NCBI RefSeq assembly: GCF_000524195.1
Contig: NW_020170395.1
Location: forward strand, 370,908-434,907
Direction: 5' to 3'
DNA from: Echinococcus granulosus
Taxonomy: Eukaryota > Platyhelminthes > Cestoda > Cyclophyllidea > Taeniidae
DNA length: 64,000 nucleotides
The notes under the pieces: generated by a model
The model's input: only the letters and a program-made list of their open reading frames with translations
Told to the model about the DNA's origin: nothing
Databases searched by the model: none
Shown here: positions 13,644-26,271 of the stretch, piece by piece
How positions within the stretch are numbered: the first letter of the stretch is position 1
How the letters are laid out: each line of letters opens with the position of its first letter
Position numbers and translations under genes: made by a program

Positions 13644-14903
13644 TTAGTTGACATACGAATTAAGTAAGAAAGGAGTCGTGATACGAAAATAAACGTGCCA
13701 GATATCTGATTGGGCCGATTCCTCTACCCAATAATATGCCTAAATTGGTGTATTAAAACGTATTCACAAAATTTATTAATAACTACCTTGTAGCGTAACT
13801 GAGTATTGGAAAAGTTATTTAAGTCGGTGCGTAATTTTGGCCTTTTACTTTCTACATGTCACCCATTTTCCTTCGAATAATACTGTGCACGTCAATCTAG
13901 GAGATCTACTTCTGACAGGAGTTGGGACTTTTGGGGTTCAGTTGTTCCGGGTACATGAAGCTTTTTTTGAAAATAAATTAAGGAAGCGTATTTTTTCTTT
14001 TAAAGTACCTGGCCATTCATTAGATAACCCTTATGTTTCAATTGGCGTTCGCATTTAGGGCTAATACGCGTTTGTGCATTTTGAACCTGAATAGTTTAAC
14101 AACGCCTACGTTGCGCGCTTAGCATCGTTGACTCGGCATCAGAGCCAATTGGAAAAGGAAAGTGGTGAGCTCTGTGCATTTGCTTGACTGTGCTCTTGTG
14201 TGTCTGTCATAATTGCTTATTTTATTATTATCGGAAATTTTCGTAATCTCTTCGTTCTTCCGGAGTCCTTGAAAAGCTATGTTTAACCCGCGTATACCTG
14301 TGTTACCCAAATATAAGATGCTTTTTACGTGTTTGATGTGTGTTAGCAATCGTGAATTCTTTCTAGCGTGGTACCCGTCTAGTTGCTCGTTTCACTTTTT
14401 CAAACGGTAATTCCTGGAGTAGTGCTCGAGCCTTTTTCATGCACTGATCGACACTGCTGTATTGCAGCATAATTTTCCTTTTATTGCTTCGCGTTGTGTT
14501 TAGCGTCTCCCGCCCACTTATGCTCTCTTAACCTCTTTTCAAGTCTTGTTTCATATACATTCCACTTTTAAAATCAGAATTTGAGGAATGCTAAAACACA
14601 GTCACGGTCCTCTCATCCACTTAGATAAGCTTATTTATGACCAATACCCGAGCGTAAAAAAATCCGGCTTTCTACTGCCTTCTTACTCGTAGTCTACTTG
14701 TAATACTTATCAACTTACCAATGTTTACTCGTCGTTCTTGTGGTCGACATTGAATTATTTGCATTCGTCCGCCTTCTTGGTTGTTTAAATTCATTTTCCC
14801 ACTCTATCTTGCTTAACTTACTTTCAAGCCTCTTAGTTGCAATTACCGTCTAGTAAGACTTTGAACGAGACTGGTATTTTTCTTTTGCCTCCCGAATTTC
14901 AGA
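13644..14903. promoter_or_regulatory. Head-to-head spacer between XPO5 and amine oxidase
   Basis: The start codons of XPO5 (13643, minus) and the amine oxidase (14904, plus) face away from each other across 1260 nt, so both promoters and 5' UTRs must lie here or be reached by leader introns. I see no clear TATA box. The right end is pyrimidine-rich and finishes in a strong acceptor (AG at 14901-14902), so the last part may be a leader intron of the oxidase. A 73-codon ORF at 13837-14058 has a kinase-like glycine loop and is treated as a finding, not as a gene. Confidence 0.4.
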
Positions 14904-17900
14904 ATGGTGGAAACATGCGACGTGGTTGTTCTGGGCGCCGGAATATCCGGTCTCGCGGCTGCCAAGGTCCTCGCCAAAGAGGGGCTCCGTGTGATCGTGC
15001 TCGAAGCCCGTGATCGCCACGGTGGCCGCATTCACACCATCTTTCCTCAACTCGGTGACAACCGACCCTCCTTCCCTATCGATCTGGGTGCCAGCTACCT
15101 ACACGGTTGTTGCAGTGACCAGGAGGTGCAACCTCTCTTCGCTCTCGCCCATCGACTCAAAATCACCAGCATTACCTGCCCTGGTGATACTTTAGGGCCC
15201 TATCGGGGTTGGGAGTGTCCCGAGGTAGCCGTGTGGAGGGATCCCGAGACCGGGGAGAAGATCGACCTTGGGCAGGTGGCCCAGATGAGCTTCCTTCTCG
15301 ATCGATGCCTTCTGCATTCGCTCATGCTTACATCCAAAGAAGCCTCTTCTAACCCACTCAAACCTCTCAGTTTGGCGCATGTCCTGGATTTGTAAGCACC
15401 GTTTCTATCTATAGACTTTTCTCATATGGATCTCCTCTTCAAGTATGCTATTTGTTAAGTAAATTTGGAATTCATTTGTTCGAGTTCAGTCTCTCCTGTT
15501 TTGATTCTGAGCTATTTATCAATTCTGCTTGCGATGCGGATTTCCTTAAACGAATATAGTGATTAGTCGGTCTTCATCAATCATTTGTATGTGATCTTTG
15601 TGAATCAGAATGGTATTCGCATACATAAACCCCGGTGTTATCTTCAGTTTTCAGGTGTTGATTGAGGGAACCCTTTAGCAATTTGCGCTGAGGCCGTTTT
15701 TTTTAGAATTGTCGCTGCCTTCTTTACTATTGTAATCGAACATGTTGGAAATGCTTTCATTTAAGTGGCAAACCTGCGGAGTCAATTCAGACTGAATTGT
15801 CATCCTTCGTTTTGCCCTATACTCCTAAGCTGCGGGCACTGACTACCCGAATTCACTTGGACAATGTGTATTTTATACACTTGTCCTTTAAATTCCTACC
15901 TACGGGCCTGAGATGTAAAACGTTGAAATCGTTTTAAGTTTAGACTGTCTCCTGAATGTAAAATATTAATCCGTTGTGTTTCTTGATACTTGATGTTCAA
16001 TTTAGCTGACTTCTGTGCAAAATCCAAATGTTAGGCAATGGTATTCACTAGGTATGATTGGATTATGCGTACGTAAATTCACTCCTTTACACGAACTTAA
16101 GCACTGTGCTTCTGTCTGAAAATCTACGTCTATTTTTGTGTGAATATAGATTTTACTTCTCGCTTTTGAACAATAGTTTCTCCTCATATGTAGTTGACAG
16201 AACTTTTTTCCCACGCTTCCATTTCCATTCTTTGAATATCTATTTTATATTGAGGTCAGGAAGTGTTGAAGTCGTAGGCTCATTATTAAACTTTAAAGCC
16301 TCTTTCATTATTTTTATAACGCTCAGTTCTATTTGAGTTTCTGTCCTAGTTCTTGAACTACGGCCATCCGTGTAACTGGGTTTCATTAAACCCTTCTCTC
16401 TGAGCTCTGTGAATAAATTCAATGTGTAGCTGTTTCCCTATGTATTATTTTTTAACACAATTTCTGCTTTCAATCTGTGCATTTCAGAATATTTATGTGG
16501 GGGAAATTCTCTTATTGCCGAGATCAAGGTTTTCCGGAAGTGCCTTTCTTTCAAATGTACACTTGCGGAATAGAGTGAATTTCACATCCGAGATTAGAAG
16601 GTGGGGCATGGTTAGAAGACCTGTTAAACGAGCTTCGACGACGCTGGTAAAATTTTACAGTTCACTTTCTCTTCTCATTCAGAGCCCTAAATGAGAGTAT
16701 CGATGTGCTCTACAAGAGTGGTCAGCGTGACTCTCCCGAGCTCTCTGACCGTGAGCGCGGTATCTTCGATGCCCTCTTTGCGCGCTACATCGCCTACGTG
16801 AACCCCGCCTCCCGTCTTCCCGCTCGCCTCGACCTAGGCGAGTTCTACGAGCACGACGCCCTGCGCGGCCTGGCTAACGACCCTGAACGCCCCTCGGCTG
16901 CCGAGCGTCAAGCCTGCCTCGACTGGCTCCAGCAGAAGCGGGATTTCCTTGCTACTCGTCCTCTCGTCGGTGGGTGGCCGCGGCGGGTACGCCATCGCAC
17001 TGAAGACCGTCTGGTGCTCTCCGGTTTTGCTCGCTTTACCGACTTCCTCGCCCATGGGATGGATGTCCGTCTGGGCCAGGTGGTGCGTCGCGTGGATTGG
17101 ACGCGGCCCGATGAGGTACGCGTGGAGACGGCTACCGGAGAGGTATTTGTGGCACCCTTCTGCATCGTTACTTTGCCGGTAGGAGTGCTGAAGGGCCTGC
17201 GCCATGAGAGTGCTGTCACCTTTGTGCCTGCGTTGCCGTTAAGAAAGCGCAAAGCCATTGATAATTTGGGAATCCCTCATTCGGGATCTGCTACGCACAA
17301 TAAGGCAAGTCATTACGCAGACTTTGTGTTCGAGGCTATCCCGTTACCGTTTGCAATCGTGTTTAACAATAACTTGTAAGGGGTCGTAAATTTTTTGCGA
17401 TTGTTCGTCTGCGTAATTCATAAAGTGTAGGTGGCAGGGTACTTTTTATTATGCCTCTCAAATATCCTCCTATTTCTAAACTCGCCTTTATATCACAAAA
17501 GGTCCATTACGCCTGGTATCTGTTAATTGGCCTTGTCTGCTTTATTGGCCGAATGTAATTGAGGCAAAAGGTGAATTTCTTATATGCTAGGTTTGAAACA
17601 GGGGAATAATGGATCCCACGTTGGTAAGTGGAAGAACTGCTTCAAATAACGGGTGGCTTTGTTTTCTATAATTAAAGCGTTATCGACATGTTTTGATCGC
17701 TGTGTGGTTAGTAAGCGCCTGGAAATTGACGCAACACCAATTTATTTTCATAGCAGTGTTACTTTTACTTCTGCAGTGTTCTAACAAGAGCATTGATAGC
17801 ACTGTCACAATGGAAGTGGCGATTTAAATGTTTTATATTCAAATCAGATGCTGTTGAAGCAGCTTTACTGAAGCGCTTGTGAAGACTGATCCTACTGAAG

Positions 17901-20900
17901 GAAACTTGCAAATTCAACTTGATAGACCCTGCAACTAGAGGAAAGAAATATCCTCTAAAAACGCAAAATTACGCTTTCCGTGGAATCATTTTTTAAAATG
18001 TTTTTGGTCTTGGTCGAACCCAAGGATCACTATTAAGCAAGTCCAGGAAACTTGGTCGCATCAAGGATAGCCTAGGTAGTTATTTGTTGGGAAAAATGCT
18101 AAATGTCTCCTTCACACCATTTCATTGAATCATTTTGCATGATTTAGAGATGTTTATCTTGAATTGCTGTCCTCTAGGTTCCGAATTTGCCTAATCGTGT
18201 GGCTTTCCTGTTGCTTTCGCTATGAAGAGCTTCTTGAGGTTGCGTTTTGGACGGGGTTTCATGTTTGTTTTGTAGAACTAGTACATTTTACTGAATAAAG
18301 TAGTAGAAGTTTCAATAGAATTCCAATTTAATGCTAATATTGCTATGTCCTTTTTCGATATCGCCGAGGCCTTTCTGTTGCTCTTGATCACTCATTCTGC
18401 CCCATATTGCCTTAGGGAAGAAGGTTGAACCAACTCAAAAACACTGTCGCGAGGTCGGATCTATTAACTCACGTCGAGCGCTGTGAATTGATGATGAATG
18501 TGTAAAAGTGATTCTCTACATGTTCCGATTTCAGGGAAGGACCTATAGTCGAAATTATCCTAGCCGAAAAAAGGAAGAGCGTTTTCTCATCTTCCTAGTT
18601 TCACTCATACCCAGCGCATTTACGCTTAGAATCCTTTTAAGAGACTGTTTATAAGTTTCAAATTCACCTAAGCGTGTCGCTTTCCTGTCTCTTCCATCAC
18701 TCAAACCTCATTCAAGGTCCGTTGCAGACCGAATGAATTCATGTTTTATGCAATAAATGATTATTTTTTTAAATTTGATTACTACACTACCTCTTTAACT
18801 AACAGATTGAGAAAGAGCCTAACCAACTCAATTTAGGAAGCGAAATCTAATGTGGATGCACGTGATAATGAACTTCAGTGGTTAGTGAAGACATTCTCAT
18901 AGGTTGAGTGTTATGTATCATTAAAATTGTTTTTTTGAAACCGTTGCTATCACAGTTCTCCATTAACTGCTGCCGTAGGTCACCTTGAAGGCCTCTAGTC
19001 AATTCTGTTGTTGGGAAGTGGTCTACAACCAGGCGTTTCATAACAAATCTTCTAAGTCGCATTTCGAGGACTTGATAAATTATGCTAGATAATCTTAAAT
19101 TCTTTGTTTATATCACACTTCCTGGCGTTATGTGAGCATCGTTCAACAGAGTGAAACACGTAAGAATCATGGGCTTTCTCAAAGAGTGGCTTTACCTTTG
19201 AATCTCTGAAAGGTTGATCTGACTGCACATCCAATGGTCGTTATCACTCATTCATCCCCACTATTTTTTAATCTTATCGTCTCCTTTACTAGATAATCCT
19301 CATCTTTCGCCCCGAGGACGTCTTCTGGGACCGAACCGCGGCCCAAATAAACAGCTCTGGCGGACGACTGCATGCTCTAAATCTGGACCTCCTTGGCCAT
19401 CGGGGTACTCTAATGTGTCACGTGTGGGGCGGTTCGCCAATGGTGCTAGCCGGTCGGACAGACTCGGAGGTGGTGGCAGAGGTGATGCACCTCCTCGCCG
19501 GCATGTACCAGAAGAAGTCCAGCTCTCACCCCCTGCCACAGCCCATCTTTACCCACGTTACGCGATGGTCGGAGGACCCCTTCGCTCTGGGTGCTTACAC
19601 TGCAGGGGAGCCGAATTGTTGTGGCGACGAGGATAGGCGCGCGTACGCTCAGAGCCTTCCTCTCCTTGTGAGTTGAAGGAAAATTTCTAATTCTTGCACT
19701 TTTTTATCCCTCAGCAAGTTCTCCCCTTCCTCGCTTTGCTCTAAATCGCGAAATTTCAATTCCTGACTAGATGTCATAGAGACACACTAACAACTATCGT
19801 CTTATCCATTGCGCGCCGAAGAATAATTGTTATTCAGGATGTTTGTGGATCACGGACAGAGAATACTCTCTGTACGAGTTCTTAAATGCCTACATGCTCG
19901 GGTTTCTCAATCCCACCCGTTGTGAATAGGGGAAACTTATCGTTTCCAATGCTGTTGACCATTGGGAAAGAGCCCTTTTCACTCTCCACCTTTTATTGAA
20001 TTAATAGGCATGGGCCATTTGAATTGGTAATCATTGCAGGTTGGAGTAATCGGAGTTTCTGATACTGATCAGCAAAAGAGAGTCCTCTTCTTCTTCCCTC
20101 GCTTCTTTGCCTAAACGGTGCTCATTCTTAAGCCTGGGATGATGAGGTGAGGCATGCTAAGTCAACACCCCTCGCCTGTATCAGTTGTGCTAACTTGGGA
20201 GTTCAAATTTTTTTTATCGACAAAGTAGGTTATTCCTTTCTTTTTCCCTCTCTCCATAAATTCTTGGCACTCGAGTTATCTTTCAGAAGGGAGCGAAAGG
20301 CATACTGCTCTCGACATAGCTATTATAGGCATGAGGAAGGGGTAGGAAACCAGGTGTATAGGTACGGGTTACTTACTTTATGTTACTAGCGTCTGGGAGG
20401 GTCCACTTGGGTAAATGTTCAATTTCACGGATTCACAGATTCACAATCTCTGTGCCTCTGGAGGCATTAGCACTGCAAGGGTCGGTATCTGGAGTGCATA
20501 AATAGATCGCTGCAGTGACAAACCAATCAACTGCATCATATGCGTCTAATGAAATGTTTACCTTAGTCTGTCTTCAGCCAAACTTTATTCACCGTCCCAA
20601 TCGCAGAAGAACTATCCATTAAGCTCTTTATTTGGATAGAATTGGCCAATTCGTACCTTTGTCCGTCAAGCAATCTGTTCGTTAGTGTTTAATAGTTCCA
20701 CGTACTCGACTACCATTAGGGAGCTAAGTTGAAACAAATTCTTTTTTATCTATGGTTTTGCCACGGTTGCTTTGTTTTTACCGTAAATTGACTGTGAATG
20801 AACCAATGCCAATGGAATTTATCGAACGGGTGTGTGTTTTTATTTAACGGTTGGGATTGATGTTTATCATTTCTATTATGTGAGGTGTAACCACTGTCAA

Positions 20901-23900
20901 ACTTGCGTGATAAAATGTCAGAAGTACTTTTGAATTACAATTCAGCAAAAATGTTTTCAAACCAGCGCGTTTGAAGTGACAACGGTGATGATGCGTTTTT
21001 GGAGCATGACAGTCAGGAACTGGAATTAGCCGAGGTAAGATATTCTGGCGATCTCGACTCAAACGTAGTGCCGAAAGAAACTGGACATTTCATCCCGTAT
21101 GTGATGTCTTACTAAAAATAATGTGTATGCATCCATTGATAATGCACGTAATTTACTGCATCTTAAAGTGGTGGCTTTCTTCGTCTGCTAAATTGAACAA
21201 ATCAATGACGATAACCACACCTTCGTACAAAATCCAACAACGCCCTACCTATGGAAGGTGGTGATTACCTTCTATGTAAAGTGTGACTGCAGTTTGACCT
21301 TCATTTATGTACCACTTACCTGTGTGCCTTGGTGACTGTGATTCTATATAAGCCATAATCAAGCATATGGTCTCCTTTCTGAAGGTATCATATACAAAAG
21401 CTGCCAATCTACTTAAGTTTTATATATTAGCGTTTCGTCTGCAATTCACTTTGCATGGCTCTACTCCGTGAATAAATTTGGTTTCAGCTAATGCGCCAAA
21501 TGGTCAAATACTCAACCTGTTTGCACAGTCACCAGTTGAATTCCCCTTTTTTAGTTGCCATATTACATCTGTGTAAGATCTTTGAGAAAGTCATTGAGCT
21601 CTCTATTCTCTGGTGATTTGGATGGTAACATTCTGTAAAAATTGTCAAAAAGGTAAGTACTGCTTTAAAAGACATTTATGACACTGTTCGTGGGGCGTTA
21701 TCTCCAGAGCTGAGCACACGGCCTCTAGAATGCCACTTCAGTGACCGTCGACCATACATCCAAGAAAACCGGAGGAAAATAATTTTTACAAACACTGCAG
21801 ACATTTGATTTTATCGCTAATTGATAAAAAGAAGAGCCTCTCGATTATTGGCCATCCAAATCACAGACCTTACTTGGAACTGCCGGAAACTACCTATGGA
21901 CAGTGCTAGAAGTTATTCCCTCCTACGTCAGCAACCCTTCCGAAGCTCGCGATCTCTTTTTTAATCGCAGTTTTAACCTTGTTAGTTTCGGGGATAAGTT
22001 AGAGCCTACGCTTCATGAAAAACTGACTTTATCTGAATGAGTTTTAAAAAGGTAGTAGCACTCGTACAAGTATCACATGACTTCCCAGAAGGCTGCGACT
22101 TAGTTGTTCCTGCCTCAACGTGACATTCGACCTATCACCGTTCCTCAAGGCGCCGCCGTTGACTCGAGCAGATTCTACATTTCTTTGGTTGAAGCTGCAA
22201 ATCGCCGCACCCTCAATATGACTAACGTGTCTGTTCATGTTTTGTCTTTAAAAGCCAAGCGATAACCGAACCCTAGCCATCGCCGTTTCTATGCCACTTT
22301 TATCTCAGGATTAACGCCTTATTCTATTTCGTGTGTGACCCTATGGTTTAATGCCAAAAGGGCAGCAACCATAGCTTGGAGAAATATAAGTGGAGTACGA
22401 AGAATAAAGTGAAGTAGCATCCTCCTCCTCTTTTAAGTGAAGTGTGAATCCCATTGGTAAATTTTGAGATATGGGGTGGGTGGTATGAAGTCTTGCATAT
22501 TGTCTTGCAAGCTTAGGACATTCTCCTGACCGATCGACTAGTCCTGGCTGTTTTTTCGAGGAGAGCGAATTCTTCGCACGCATTCGGGCTTCTACTAATT
22601 GTATTGAGTAGATGTGTCTCAAACGTAATTACTTGGCCTTCAACAAGTGGAAAATTGCTCCTGCAGTGCATTGCACCTGCAAACACGAAGCATAGTTTTG
22701 TGGAACTGACGTGACGAGTGGTTTATGAGTGTGAGGTGGGTGGCGGGTCGTTTGGGCTGATCACTGATGATTTATTTCGCTTGAATAACGTTGAAACGTA
22801 AAATCACGAAGTTCATTTCTCATCACTAGTCAGTCAGTTAGCCATGCTTTTTTATAGGGTGTGTGAAAGAATTGATGGATAAACTGACTGGCTTTAAAAC
22901 TTATTGTCATCAGTTAAATGTGCATGGTCAATGGAACGCCTTTGCCTAGTTTCAACGACTTTACTCCCAGTTTATGTTTTATCCCCCACGTTAAACACTG
23001 CTTTCAATGGAGTTCCTTTCCCGCAAGTCTCGATTTCCCCTCAGCAGTAGTGACACGTAGTTCCCCATTCCTACCCAGAGTGGAGGTTTTTACTAAATAC
23101 AATGCACCTGTGTTTTGGGGATGATTCACCAGCAAAATCGAGTTGTTTTTGACCAGTTTCGGGCTGCACTTCTCGCTGCCTCGTTATCTCGCCTCCAAAT
23201 GTTAGGCGCAAAACTTCTGTAGCCCTGCCGCCCAATTAAACCCAGTTTGCAAAGCAGGCGGATCCAATTCACACCCACTATACTCAATCGCCATTTGATG
23301 ATACAGGAATGGGTTGAAAGATCGGAAAAGCAGTGGTGAGCCCAGTGAAGAGTACCGTGCGTATGCTTTATAGTTCATGCAGTTGAAGCAATCGCATGCA
23401 TTTGCGAGTTGCAGTAAGTGCCTAGTGGGGTGTATTTAAAACTGTGCGAACTCTTTTGGCCACCCGACCCTATCAGCAGTAGGACTTTCATAATATCACT
23501 TATATCTCTTAGTAAATTTTTTGCCCCCAAAAGCGCATTTTACAGTGTCTGAAGGAAAAACTCGGGCACCACTGCTTGATGGATTTCGTATGACACTATG
23601 GAAGATTAATGAGGACTTTATTTGAATCATTTCACTTGAAGTTTTGAACTCACATTACTTTCAAAAGTAAGATTTTGGGTATTGCGTTCGGTTAGTTTAC
23701 TTGGAAGCCATATTTTAAGCGACTAAGTAATTATAAGGACGGGTGAGAACAACTTCACAATCAGTGTTCTGAAGTTGGGCATCGGGTATAGTGTATTTCC
23801 TGCTTTTGTGTCTGCTGAAATGCGATCACAGAGCTGTGTGCCATTTCCACGGGTCTTAAAAATCAAGACAGGGATTAGGCAACTGGACATGCAGTCAGGT

Positions 23901-25933
23901 ACCTTGTGTGTGGGATGGCATGATTCGCATCAGCTCTGAGCAATGAAGGAAGTACTCTTTGATAGGTTTTGGGTTGGGATTGGGAGATTTAAGGTGACCT
24001 TGTGAGAGGCTAGTAGGGACAACGTCACAATTATCGTTTTTCTTGATAGAGGCCCTTATCTGAATCGTCCTAACTGCGCCGAAGTAGAATCACTGTTCAG
24101 CAGTGATAGCAGTAAATTCCGCCGTATGTATCAATGTGTTCTCAAACATGCAGCTGTCTGTCCATTCAGGTCGCTTAAGGAGGCTCTCCTGAATTAGGTA
24201 ATGAAAATACGCAATGCTTTTTATCCACCCGTTCTATTTATTTCAGACGACCACAATTGTGTCAAATCAGCAAGGATGAGTGGCTATTTCTTAAGTGTTC
24301 TCCATGACAGTCGTCATCATTATTGATTTTACCGCGGATCTGTCAACTACACGATTTGCTCCTCCCTCAAGATTAATCCCGCGATTTAGAGTGGAGTACT
24401 TCAGACTACCATTGCGACTACTACAGTGCCATTAATTACGCCCTCGCTCGTTGAAAGATTTTTTCCGCTGGTGCTTCGATTTTGATTCTCATCGCCTGTA
24501 AATAACAAATCATTCTGGAGGCAAGATTAGAATCACAAATTAGTTCGTAAGCTTGAAACGTTTGTGATGGTAATGGTGATGATACATCTTCACAATTAGA
24601 AGCCAGAAAATTGATGGTAGAATGTTAGTGGTCAAACATAAACTCGAGTCTCCTTCATTACTTCTCGTTGAAGTTTTGAATATGCCACCTTTTCCTTGAA
24701 AGTAACCACTGGGTTATTAAATTCCTTCTTATAACCTCAGTTATTCCTAAAGACTTTTTAAGACTTTTCAGTTGAGAGACCAGTAATATGGAAATGACGA
24801 GTAAAGCGGTTGAATTGAAGGGAAGGTGGGGACATGCACAATCAATTGCGAGGTCAAAGTAGACATTTTGTTGTTGCAGCCCTTTATGTTATCTAAGGAC
24901 AAATTATCAAAAAGAGTAACCTCCACTCTCAATGGGGTTTAATTTACATTCAAAAGATTTGCTATGTTGTGGTGTTAGTGTTTGTTGTTAACTGGCTATC
25001 TTATGTGCTACTGATTAGCTAATCACTTAGCACAACTCCTTCTCGCATGGGTAGGGCCGGCCACGCCTCCTGTTTGCCGGCGAGGGGACCATCGACAGTC
25101 AGGGCGGACAGCAGTGCACCCACGGTGCTTTCCTCTCCGGCATCGAGCGTGCCTTCGACGTGTTGGACCACCTCCAGCAGGGTGGTCGCTGCCGTCTTCG
25201 CGACGTGCGCATTGTGGACTATCTGATGAGCCGTGGCAATCGCTCTTTCCCTCCTCACGGTATGGTACGTCGGGGTATGAAATCTGTCGCCTCTAGTGCT
25301 AGCACTAGCACCGGAACTGAAAGTCCTCCCTCCACACCCCGCCGTCGCTACCGCCGACGTGCCAGACGTTACTCCGAGACCGCTAGTCTGGACGGTGACA
25401 CAACGTCACCTTCCACTTCCGCCACTTCCTCTTCTGCCTCTTCAAACTGTTCGGCTGATTCACCGAGAGGCGGAGGTGGTTTACATTGGTCTAGTAGAAC
25501 TTCCACATGGGCGTCGTCGGGAGATACTAGTAATTCTTCCTCCGAATGTGTACCTCCCTCACGAAAGCGTCTGTGTCAGGGACGCGACCTAAGCAGTGTG
25601 AAACTTACGGAACCGTCTGTTGCCGTCGCCAACAGTGGTGATGCTGCCGTATTGCTTGGTGCAGTCCGGCTGTTCTTTAACCTTCCCCATGCCATCTTCT
25701 TGCTCTCGAAGCACCTAAGTAGTTTTCGAATTCTTCCCGCCTCCCATTACCTATCTCAGTGTTTTCGGCTTTGTTTATACCCCGTGCTTTCAGTGATGTG
25801 TTTTCTCCTTATTCTTTTTCTGCTGTTGTTTGCACCGAAAATGGCCCCTTCTTTTCTTTTTTTTGCGCTTAATTTGTGGTTTGCCATATTTCTGCTACCA
25901 CTCGGTTCTTTTGCTGATCTCTCGCTTCTTTAA
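14904..25933 (+). CDS. FAD-dependent amine oxidase (polyamine oxidase / LSD1-type, no SWIRM)
   Basis: Exons 14904-15391, 16683-17304, 19293-19667 and 25055-25933; 2364 nt, 787 residues if the last exon reads to TAA at 25931. The N terminus has the dinucleotide-binding motif VVVLGAGISGLAAAKV followed by LEARDRHGGR, which binds FAD. DLGASYLHG is the next conserved flavin amine oxidase block. Exon 2 carries the substrate-domain segment with LVLSGFARFTDFLAHGMDVRL. Exon 2 ends on THNK, whose Lys matches the flavin-contacting lysine (K661 in LSD1), and exon 3 resumes IILIFRPEDVFWD. Exon 4 has LLFAGEGTIDSQGGQQCTHG and GAFLSGIERA, the C-terminal FAD block. There is no SWIRM or tower domain, so polyamine oxidation is more likely than histone demethylation. 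After about residue 535 comes a basic, Ser-rich tail with RRRYRRRARR, then a hydrophobic pyrimidine-rich run that may be noncoding or intronic. Intron 2 starts with GC (AAG|GCAAGT). An acceptor lies just upstream of the start codon, so a leader intron or trans-splicing is possible. Confidence 0.88.
18190..18831 (+). repeat. Diverged local duplication in amine oxidase intron 2
   Basis: The 22-nt segments at 18190-18211 and 18667-18688 differ at two positions. Shorter matches flank them, including identical 11-mers at 18428-18438 and 18821-18831 in the same order. The spacing differs between pairs (477 and 393 nt), so indels have accumulated. It looks like an old local duplication or two copies of a short dispersed element. 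No coding frame runs through it. Confidence 0.3.
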
Positions 25934-26265
25934 TTCTCTCCCCACCTGCTCTAATGTGTTATATGTGTATTCTTCTATCTTTCCTTCCCTTTTCTTTCAT
26001 TTAAACAGCAACATGTATATACCCATAGGTCTAATAGTTTGTTCACTTGAATTATATTCTTCGAAGACAGCAATCACTCGTTTTCCTTGCCGTCGTATTT
26101 TGATATTTGTCTTCCTGTTTTATGTAGCGCCCCGAATCATCTCTGGCGTATGATCGCAGAAGAAGAATTTGTTATTGGCGTACGTAATGATTGGTGTGAA
26201 GGAATGATGAGGATGCCACCAAGGCGGTGATAGGATCCGCGAAGATTGAAGACCCCATGTGGTTA

Positions 26266-26271
26266 AATAAA
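26266..26271 (+). terminator. Possible polyadenylation signal AATAAA for amine oxidase
   Basis: AATAAA occurs 333 nt after the TAA of the amine oxidase reading frame. It is a reasonable distance for a 3' UTR, but the motif is common in AT-rich DNA. Confidence 0.35.
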
